A stretch of DNA of 17,605 bases from NCBI GenBank assembly GCA_002433335.1, contig DJHY01000013.1, forward strand, positions 1 to 17,605, in the 5' to 3' direction. A program made the position numbers and the translations under genes. Each line of letters begins with the position of its first letter. Position 1 is the first letter of the stretch. Shown piece by piece: positions 8,237 through 13,627 of the stretch. Source of the stretch: Rhodospirillaceae bacterium UBA6608. Its GTDB lineage: Bacteria > Pseudomonadota > Alphaproteobacteria > Rhodospirillales_A > Casp-alpha2. The notes under the pieces were generated by a model that saw only the letters and a list, made by a program, of their open reading frames with translations, ran no database searches and had not been told where the DNA came from.

Positions 8237-9226
8237 TCAGAAACTGGCCTGTTCGGCCTTGTCCGCGCGCAGGACATGAACGCCGCGCGAACCGCCGTTA
8301 CGGGACCCGAACCGCTTGTCGCCAAGCATGCTCATGATGTCGAATTCAAGGGTGTAGCTACCGCTCAGCTCTTCGCCCGTGTCTTCCAGCGGCTCCATCG
8401 CGCCGACGGAACGCGCCACTTGCGAGAACCGATCCGCCGGATCGTCGCTATGACGCGCCAAGGAATGCAGGCTCAGGCTGACGCCGCCCATCTTGATCGC
8501 CAGGGCGACTTTTTCCGCCTGCTTGGGTGTGACCTGAAGGGTCGCCGTCTTGGCGATCTTGGCTTGGCCGTCACCGCTTTCGACTTTTTGATCGATCGCG
8601 ATCACCCGCACGCCGGACAACAGTGTTTCGGAAAAATCGATCCGCTTGGCCTTAGAGCCCTCGGCCCCCTGCGCCCGGCCGTTCTCGACCCGCAGGTGCC
8701 CAATGAAGATCACGTCGACCATGTCACCCGGAAAGATGAACCCGGAGATACCGGTGGTCGCGTCGATCGGCACGGAGACGGCCCGGCGGCCCGGCTCCAA
8801 CACGGCTGCAAGGAAGCCCCGCTCGCCCGGCTGCACCAGTTTCAGGGCCGTCACCGGCTCGCCCGCTGTGATCCGCGTGCGCACCACCGACCCGTCGAAC
8901 ACGGCCATGCCGCGCGGCTTCGGCGCATCACCGGCGGAAGCCATCGGCTTGACGCCCTTCGGCGCCTCGCCGCGCACGACATATCCATCGGCGACACCGG
9001 CCTTCGGCCAAGCGACCCAGCGCAGGTCGTCGGCGCGAACGAAACGCCCCGGTTCCATGGTTTCCTTGGCGACCAGAACCTGGCGCGTTTCCGCGGCCTG
9101 GGCGATTTGCGCCGGACGCGACTTAAACGCCGCCTGCTGCTTGGTGATCCAGGACTTGGCGAACATCGCCGTTCCACCGGCGGCCGCCAGGGCCACGACG
9201 ATCAGCAGAATTCCGCGAATGGACAT
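8237..9226 (-). CDS. cpaB: CpaB/RcpC, Tad pilus assembly protein with SAF domain
   Basis: This 329-residue protein has one N-terminal membrane or signal anchor (5-23). An SAF-type domain follows at about 48-130, beginning VLVAKETMEPGRFVRADDL (50-68). The CpaB/RcpC core lies at about 135-260, with RAVSVPIDATTGISGFIFPG (148-167) and DMVDVIFI (168-175), then a variable C-terminal tail. CpaB (RcpC) is a periplasmic component that acts with the secretin CpaC. The start has GGAGGG eight bases upstream. The gene sits 24 bases after cpaA and 13 bases before cpaC, so it is part of one operon. The family assignment is firm; the exact biochemical role of CpaB is not settled. Confidence 0.92.
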   Translation of the reverse strand: MSIRGILLIVVALAAAGGTAMFAKSWITKQQAAFKSRPAQIAQAAETRQVLVAKETMEPGRFVRADDLRWVAWPKAGVADGYVVRGEAPKGVKPMASAGDAPKPRGMAVFDGSVVRTRITAGEPVTALKLVQPGERGFLAAVLEPGRRAVSVPIDATTGISGFIFPGDMVDVIFIGHLRVENGRAQGAEGSKAKRIDFSETLLSGVRVIAIDQKVESGDGQAKIAKTATLQVTPKQAEKVALAIKMGGVSLSLHSLARHSDDPADRFSQVARSVGAMEPLEDTGEELSGSYTLEFDIMSMLGDKRFGSRNGGSRGVHVLRADKAEQASF

Positions 9227-9250
9227 GACGATATCCCTCCGTACCTGGGC

Positions 9251-9766
9251 TTAGCCGATGAACCGCATGGCGGCAGGCGCCGGCATGACAACCAGGGTGG
9301 CAATGACAATGGCGACGGCATAAGGGACGTCGCGCCCGATCAGCGTCCGGGCGAAGCCGTCTTCGCCATGGTCGGCGGCGAACTGCGCCAATCCGAAACG
9401 CCATTGCGACGACTGGGCCAGGCCGATCACCCCGCCGCAGATCGCCATGATCAAAAGAAACTCGAGGAAGCCCGCCGGCCCGATCCACAGGGTGACCGCG
9501 GCAATCAGCTTCACATCCCCACCGCCAAGGACACCCAGGGCGAACAATCCCGTTCCGATGGCTAAGACCGCCGCCGCCAACAAAACGGCGCCCAGCACGT
9601 CCGCCTCGGCCCCCGGCAACAACGCGTAGGCCGGGTACAACGCGGCAATTGCCATCGTGATGGAATTGGGGATGCGATATTCCTGAAGGTCGGTCAGCGC
9701 CGCCAGGCAAAGCAACCCGACGAACAGAGCCAGGGGGAAGGCATGCAATGCGAACGAGAGGGACAT
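9251..9766 (-). CDS. cpaA: CpaA/TadV, prepilin peptidase (A24 family)
   Basis: This 171-residue integral membrane aspartic protease cleaves the Flp prepilin leader. The two catalytic aspartates are in ALTDLQEYRIPN (23-34, D26) and GGGDVKL (81-87, D84), the standard A24 pattern. It is the short TadV/CpaA form without the N-methyltransferase domain of PilD. Several hydrophobic helices cover nearly the whole chain. I place the start at the ATG at 9766, preceded by GGAAAGG; the frame is open for 73 more codons into the structured flp-cpaA spacer, but that part is Pro- and Asn-rich and unlike the family. The only visible pilin substrate is the flp product directly upstream. Confidence 0.93.
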   Translation of the reverse strand: MSLSFALHAFPLALFVGLLCLAALTDLQEYRIPNSITMAIAALYPAYALLPGAEADVLGAVLLAAAVLAIGTGLFALGVLGGGDVKLIAAVTLWIGPAGFLEFLLIMAICGGVIGLAQSSQWRFGLAQFAADHGEDGFARTLIGRDVPYAVAIVIATLVVMPAPAAMRFIG

Positions 9767-9916
9767 TTGGGGGCCTTTCCGATATGGCGGGGGCCTATTG
9801 GGGTGTGGCGTCCCGCCCGGGTTCACGCAATTGTTCGTCGCTGCGGTACTTTCGGTTTCGTAAGGAAATTTGACTAATTTAATAGTTTGGTGATTTGGGG
9901 TCTCCGTCCCCTCCCC

Positions 9917-9970
9917 CTTCGGAACCCCGGGGACCGGGGGGACCGGCTTTGGGGAGCTGGAGTTCCGAAG
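9917..9970. other. Hairpin-forming inverted repeat in the flp-cpaA spacer
   Basis: CTTCGGAAC (9917-9925) and GTTCCGAAG (9962-9970) are perfect 9-bp reverse complements separated by 36 bases of very G/C-rich sequence, which includes the palindrome CCCCGGGG (9925-9932). Two weaker hairpins lie between it and flp: AACCC/GGGTT (9975-9979 and 9986-9990) and GGGCAG/CTGCCC (10015-10020 and 10034-10039). The spacer 9767-10049 has no gene. No T-run follows in the direction of transcription, so partial termination or mRNA 3'-end protection of the flp message is an inference. Confidence 0.5.
9929..9946. repeat. Two tandem copies of GGGGACCGG
   Basis: The 9-mer GGGGACCGG occurs twice back to back (9929-9937 and 9938-9946) with no mismatch. 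It lies inside the loop of the 9-bp inverted repeat between flp and cpaA. It may be a simple-sequence duplication that can expand or contract, or a structural element. Function is unknown. Confidence 0.6.
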
Positions 9971-10049
9971 TACGAACCCGGACAAGGGTTCTGGGGAGGG
10001 ACATGGAGATCGTAGGGCAGTCTAAATTTTGCTCTGCCCGAAAGTCTGG

Positions 10050-10229
10050 TTAGCCGCCGACGGCCGTATCCAGCTCGCCGGAGACGGCGGTGAACATGGC
10101 ATCCAGCGAACCGCCCATGGCGGTCAGGGCGCCGATAGCGGCAACGGAAACAAGCGCGGCGATCAGGCCGTATTCGATGGCGGTCGCGCCGGACTCGTCC
10201 TTCTGCAATTTCTTGAAAATGGTCTTCAT
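10050..10229 (-). CDS. flp: Flp/Fap-type major pilin subunit
   Basis: This 59-residue prepilin has a short basic leader, MKTIFKKLQKDESG, then a hydrophobic helix starting ATAIEYGLIAALVSVAAIG (15-33) and a small C-terminal tail. The Flp hallmarks are complete: cleavage expected after G14, Glu at +5 (E19) and Tyr at +6 (Y20) of the mature chain. The mature pilin would be 45 residues. The start has AGGAGAG just upstream. It is the first gene of the leftward cluster and has its own strong promoter at 10282-10309. CpaA, the next gene, should process it. No second pilin copy is seen in the window. Confidence 0.96.
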   Translation of the reverse strand: MKTIFKKLQKDESGATAIEYGLIAALVSVAAIGALTAMGGSLDAMFTAVSGELDTAVGG

Positions 10230-10253
10230 GGCATCTCTCCTGATTTTCCCTTT

Positions 10254-10273
10254 CGAGGATCATCGCGTCCTCG
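10254..10273 (-). promoter_or_regulatory. Small hairpin in the flp 5' leader
   Basis: CGAGGA (10254-10259) and TCCTCG (10268-10273) pair perfectly around an 8-base loop. The hairpin sits between the predicted flp transcription start and the AGGAGAG ribosome site. A 5' hairpin could protect an abundant pilin message from decay; this is an inference. Confidence 0.35.
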
Positions 10274-10280
10274 ATGGTCA

Positions 10281-10400
10281 AATTATTTATGACTAAAGTT
10301 ATAAGTCAAAAATTTTATTTGCTTAGAAACATCAGTTACTTTCAAATTACTTTTATTTAAAATTTTATCTAATTTTTATTCGTGTTTTTCCGCAAAGGTT
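10281..10400. other. AT-rich divergent control region between flp and the TadG-like gene
   Basis: By direct count only 24 of these 120 bases are G or C (20%), in an otherwise GC-rich window. TTTTATTT occurs at 10313-10320 and 10351-10358, and again just outside at 10399-10406. Such tracts are typical targets of AT-preferring silencers (H-NS-like proteins, or MucR/Ros in alphaproteobacteria), but no regulator gene is nearby. The stretch contains the flp promoter and should also contain or border the promoter for the rightward gene. Confidence 0.6.
10282..10309 (-). promoter_or_regulatory. Strong sigma-70-like promoter of flp
   Basis: On the minus strand TTGACT (10309-10304) and AATAAT (10287-10282) are separated by 16 bases; each box matches the consensus at five of six positions. 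A transcription start near 10275 would leave a leader of about 45 bases before flp. An inverted repeat TGACT/AGTCA (10290-10294 and 10304-10308) overlaps the -35 box and spacer and could be an operator. Confidence 0.6.
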
Positions 10401-10473
10401 TTATTTGACGGGTTTGAATTTGCGTCATTACTACTTCGAGGCTACCGGGATCGTCGGATCGAGAGCGCCTGGA

Positions 10474-11931
10474 ATGATGCAACTAATTGAAAAATATTGG
10501 AATTTATCGGAAAGACTAAGGGCATGCCGACGCGGCGGCGTGGCTGTTTTTCTGGCCCTGGCCATCGTTCCGGTGATCGGCTTCGTCGGTATCGGGACGG
10601 ATGTCGCCCGCGCCTATCTGGTCAAGTCACGCCTGTCATCGGCATTGGATGCGGCGGCACTTGCCGGTGGCCGGTCGTTTTTTCTGACGACCCGCGATGC
10701 CGATATCGACATGTTCTTCAACGCCAACTTCCCGTCGGGCTATCTCGGCGCGACCGTTACCGGCCCGATCAAGGACCCGGACGTCGACAACGAAACCCTG
10801 GAGCTGACAGCTTCCGCCGTAGTCCCGACCAGCTTTATGCGGGTGCTCGGCTATCAGGACATGACCGTCTCGGCCTATGCCCAGGTAAAGCGTGAATTGA
10901 TCGCCTTGGACGTCGTGCTGGCGATAGATATGTCGGGCTCCATGACATCGTCCGCCATCGGCGGCGGATCGCGCATCGAGGCGGCGCGGACGGCCGCGCA
11001 TACCCTGATCGACATCCTGTTCGGGACTTCGTCCAACAAGGATCTACTAGGGATCGGCCTGGTGCCGTGGAATTCAAAGGTCAATGTGACCGTCGACGGC
11101 GAAAGTTACGACCATGCCCTGACGACGGAAGACGCCGCCGAAGCCGCCTACATCCACCCTGTTACGGGAGCCGCCGCGAGCACTGTCTTTAACGTCAACA
11201 ATTCCCCGGTCCCGCTGTTGAACGACCCCGGCCCCGATTGGACCGGCTGCGTGTTCCAACGGTATTCGGATGACGGCGACGACAGCAACGACGGCGACGT
11301 GATGCTCGACATCGCGCGGATCGGGACCTCGGATTGGTTGGCGTGGGAACCGATCGGCCCCGACGGAGACCCGCTGTCGGGCTGGTCGAACTGCGCCATG
11401 TCGGTTGGCGGGCAGGAATGCGGGCCCTGCTTGAGCCACGGCATCACGCCACTACAGCATTCCAAAACGGTGATCGGCGAAAAGGTCGATGCCCTGACCT
11501 CCCCCCAGGGACAGACCAACATTCCCCAGGGCTTGGGCTGGGCTTGGCGGGTGCTGATGCCGTCAGCGCCGTTTACCGAGGCCTTGCCCGACCCGCCTTA
11601 TCGGCGGCAACAGGCGATCCTATTGTTGACCGACGGGCAGAACGTCGGCGGCTCCGGCGACGGCTATAAGGCAATTTGGGGGACGGGCAGCGATGCCTTC
11701 GACGAAATGAACACCCGATTGGTGACCTTGGCGAACAATGTCAAAGCTTCGGGTGTGATCGTCTACGTCATTCAGTTTGCGAACGACGATGCGGACCTGA
11801 AGGCGGTGTTGCAACAGGTTGCAAGTGGGCCGGATGCCCCGTTCTACCATTTGGCGCCCGGGGCGGCGGAACTACAGAACGTCTTCCGCGAAGTGGCCAA
11901 CCACCTCACGGAACTCCGGCTTTCGAAATAA
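10474..11931 (+). CDS. TadG-like protein: N-terminal Tad anchor plus von Willebrand A domain
   Basis: This 485-residue protein has a basic N-terminus, a Tad-type hydrophobic helix (about 22-42) and the family continuation TDVARAYLVKSRLSSALDAA (42-61). A vWA domain follows from about 145, with the MIDAS motif DMSGS (152-156), T348 in GQTNIPQGL and D387 in LLTDGQN, so a metal site looks complete. Four cysteines lie in a central insertion (C259, C307, C316, C319), along with an acidic run around 263-275. TadG-family proteins are secreted or membrane-anchored accessory parts of Tad systems. I chose ATG 10474 (GAGAG eight bases upstream; ATG 10477 follows directly) over an in-frame TTG at 10405 that lies in the AT-rich control region. 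It is divergent from flp and ends 15 bases from the facing coiled-coil gene. Confidence 0.85.
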   Translation: MMQLIEKYWNLSERLRACRRGGVAVFLALAIVPVIGFVGIGTDVARAYLVKSRLSSALDAAALAGGRSFFLTTRDADIDMFFNANFPSGYLGATVTGPIKDPDVDNETLELTASAVVPTSFMRVLGYQDMTVSAYAQVKRELIALDVVLAIDMSGSMTSSAIGGGSRIEAARTAAHTLIDILFGTSSNKDLLGIGLVPWNSKVNVTVDGESYDHALTTEDAAEAAYIHPVTGAAASTVFNVNNSPVPLLNDPGPDWTGCVFQRYSDDGDDSNDGDVMLDIARIGTSDWLAWEPIGPDGDPLSGWSNCAMSVGGQECGPCLSHGITPLQHSKTVIGEKVDALTSPQGQTNIPQGLGWAWRVLMPSAPFTEALPDPPYRRQQAILLLTDGQNVGGSGDGYKAIWGTGSDAFDEMNTRLVTLANNVKASGVIVYVIQFANDDADLKAVLQQVASGPDAPFYHLAPGAAELQNVFREVANHLTELRLSK

Positions 11932-11946
11932 TCGGCGGAACGCGTC

Positions 11947-12174
11947 TTAGGCTGCGCCGGACATGATCCGTTCCAGATTACGGCTGGTGCGCCCCAATCT
12001 GCCACTTTGAGCCTTTGCTTGGGTCAATTCGCCTCTGAATTTGCCAAGCGAGCTTTCAATGCCGCGGCATTCTTCACGCAATTGAGACATGGTGAATTGC
12101 AGCAGACGGACTTCGGTCAATTGCTCGTCCAACGCGTCCTCTACTTTTCGGATGGCATGCCACAGTTTGTTCAT
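11947..12174 (-). CDS. Small coiled-coil protein of unknown function
   Basis: This 75-residue soluble protein is not recognised. Residues about 4-55 show heptad-like spacing of Leu, Ile, Val and Phe between charged residues (for example HAIRKVEDALDEQLTEVRLL, 6-25), predicting a long amphipathic helix or coiled coil. It has a single cysteine (C36) and no signal or membrane segment. The ATG at 12174 has AAGGAA about seven bases upstream; a longer in-frame start at 12291 would have to cross the TTGCGTAT palindrome and a basic, non-helical stretch. The gene faces the TadG-like gene, 15 bases away, and is divergent from the RND adaptor. It could be a structural, adaptor or antitoxin-like protein; nothing in the sequence decides this. 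Confidence 0.62.
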   Translation of the reverse strand: MNKLWHAIRKVEDALDEQLTEVRLLQFTMSQLREECRGIESSLGKFRGELTQAKAQSGRLGRTSRNLERIMSGAA

Positions 12175-12188
12175 TGTTGTGTTCCTTA

Positions 12189-12225
12189 TTGCGTATCTTT
12201 TTTGCGTATACCCCCCCATACGCAA
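12189..12225. repeat. Three TTGCGTAT copies upstream of the coiled-coil gene (candidate operator)
   Basis: TTGCGTAT occurs at 12189-12196 and 12202-12209, with an inverted copy ATACGCAA at 12218-12225. The second and third copies form a perfect 8-bp inverted repeat around ACCCCCCC. The first copy lies only 15 bases from the coiled-coil start, next to its ribosome site, so a bound protein or an RNA hairpin could block expression. TATACG on the minus strand overlaps the palindrome and may be a -10 box. The site might also serve the divergent RND operon. Confidence 0.5.
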
Positions 12226-12271
12226 GTTCCGGGCCAACTTCGCGCCTTGGAAAAATTCATTTCTCTCCAGG

Positions 12272-12281
12272 TTGTATACAA
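12272..12281. promoter_or_regulatory. 10-bp perfect palindrome TTGTATACAA
   Basis: TTGTATACAA is self-complementary and lies about 100 bases before both divergent starts (coiled-coil gene leftward, RND adaptor rightward). It could be a regulator site or contain a TATACA -10 box; no well-spaced -35 box was found on either strand. The intergenic region 12175-12385 holds no other gene. Confidence 0.35.
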
Positions 12282-12385
12282 TCGCTTGCAAATGCCCCGG
12301 ACCTGCGGCAACAATTTTGCGTTAGATTTGCATCTACCCCCCAGGCATATCCCGGCGCGACCGGCTTTACCGAAGACAGGACCAG

Positions 12386-13573
12386 ATGGCGTCTAAATCG
12401 TCCGTGCGCATCCTGCTTGCGACGCTCCTGATCGCTGGAGGAGCGGCGGCCTATTACGTCACTTCCGACAGCGCGACGGACAAGCAACCAGCCAAATCCG
12501 GCGGCAAGCCGCCAACCCCCGTCATGGTCGCGAAGGTCACGACCCGGACCGTACCGGTCACGATCCGCGCGATCGGCACGATCCAGGCCATGGCCACGGT
12601 TTCGGTCCGCTCGCGCGTCGATGGCCAGATCATGGAAACGGCCTTCACCGAAGGCCAGACCGTGGCCAAGGACGACCCGTTGTTCCACATCGACCCGCGC
12701 CCGTTCCAGGCCCGCCTGCGCGAAGCCGAGGCCAATCTGGCCCGCGATCAGGCCGCACTGGAAAAGGCCAAGGGGGACTTTCAGCGCTATCAATCCCTGT
12801 CCGGCAAAGGCTTTTCGTCGCAACAGAAATACGAAGAAGCCCGCGCCGCCATGAATGGCCTGGCGGCGACGATCCGCGCCGATCAGGCGGCGGTCGATCT
12901 GGCTAAGCTGAATCTGGAATTCACGACCATCCGCGCGCCGATCACCGGCCGCACGGGCAGCGTGCTGATCCAGGCGGGCAACTTGGTGAAGGCCGACAAC
13001 CAACAGCCGCTGGTCGTGATCAATCAGGTCGATCCCATTCTCGTGGCCTTGTCCGTGCCGGAAAGCCACCTGCCGGAAATCAAACAACGCCTGACCGAAG
13101 GAACCCTCCCGGTCGAGGCGACCGTGCCCGACACCATGCATAAGCCGCTTCGCGGGCGCATCGTGTTCGTCAACAACGCGGTTGATACCCAAACCGGCAC
13201 GATTTTGCTGAAAGCCGAATTCCGCAACGCCGACGGCTTTCTGACGCCGGGGCAGTTCGTGCGCATCGTGTTGGAAATGAACGCCATCGAAAACGCCAAC
13301 GTGGTCCCGGAACGGGCGGTCCAGACAGGGCAGAAAGGCAGCTATCTGTTCGTCGTCAATCCCGCTGATATGACCGTTGCCCCCCTGCCCGTCACCCCGG
13401 GCCCCGTGGCGGACGGCCAGGTTGTGATCGGCGACGCGCTGAAGCCGGGTGATATCGTCGTCACCGACGGACAGTTGCGCCTGTTCAAGGGCGCGAAGGT
13501 GAGCTTCGGCGGCAAGGACGGTAAGCCCAAGGCCAAGACGGAGAAAAGCGGCGCGATGAAATCGGGCAGCTGA
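12386..13573 (+). CDS. RND efflux pump periplasmic adaptor (membrane fusion protein, MdtA/AcrA-like)
   Basis: This 395-residue HlyD-family adaptor links the RND transporter to an outer-membrane channel. An N-terminal hydrophobic anchor (about 8-25) has no clear lipobox. The first lipoyl half is SVRSRVDGQIMETAFTEGQT (73-92). A helical hairpin at about 105-178 (EANLARDQAALEKAKGDFQR, 115-134) is followed by the second lipoyl half TTIRAPITGRTGSVLIQAGN (180-199), a beta-barrel (about 212-300) and a membrane-proximal domain with VPERAVQTG (307-315). The Lys/Gly/Ser-rich last 20 residues are probably flexible. The ATG has AGGA only four bases upstream. The transporter gene follows after 54 bases in the same direction, forming one operon. 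The substrate cannot be read from the sequence. Confidence 0.9.
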   Translation: MASKSSVRILLATLLIAGGAAAYYVTSDSATDKQPAKSGGKPPTPVMVAKVTTRTVPVTIRAIGTIQAMATVSVRSRVDGQIMETAFTEGQTVAKDDPLFHIDPRPFQARLREAEANLARDQAALEKAKGDFQRYQSLSGKGFSSQQKYEEARAAMNGLAATIRADQAAVDLAKLNLEFTTIRAPITGRTGSVLIQAGNLVKADNQQPLVVINQVDPILVALSVPESHLPEIKQRLTEGTLPVEATVPDTMHKPLRGRIVFVNNAVDTQTGTILLKAEFRNADGFLTPGQFVRIVLEMNAIENANVVPERAVQTGQKGSYLFVVNPADMTVAPLPVTPGPVADGQVVIGDALKPGDIVVTDGQLRLFKGAKVSFGGKDGKPKAKTEKSGAMKSGS

Positions 13574-13627
13574 TTTATGTCAGGCGCCACAGGATAGGAG
13601 CGGTCCAAACAGGCCGCGAAATAAGCG

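Noticed and set aside
10015..10039. GGGCAG/CTGCCC hairpin just after flp as an intrinsic terminator
   Set aside because: The stem is only 6 bp with a 13-base loop and no T-run follows. It is noted only as part of the structured spacer.
9874..10281. A 135-codon minus-strand frame covering flp in another phase
   Set aside because: It is Arg-rich and lacks motifs. The flp frame has a perfect prepilin motif, ribosome site and promoter.
10405..10435. Promoter TTGACG with a weak -10 (TACTAC, 18-base spacer) for the TadG-like gene
   Set aside because: The -10 box matches only three of six positions, so it was not listed as a feature although the location would suit ATG 10474.
10405..10473. TTG start at 10405 for the TadG-like gene
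   Set aside because: It lies at the edge of the AT-rich control region without a good ribosome site and adds 23 residues not resembling a Tad-type N-terminus. ATG 10474 fits better.
12257..13192. A 311-codon minus-strand frame opposite the RND adaptor gene
   Set aside because: Composition is Arg/Gly/Asp-rich without domain motifs, and the opposite strand encodes a clear HlyD-family protein.
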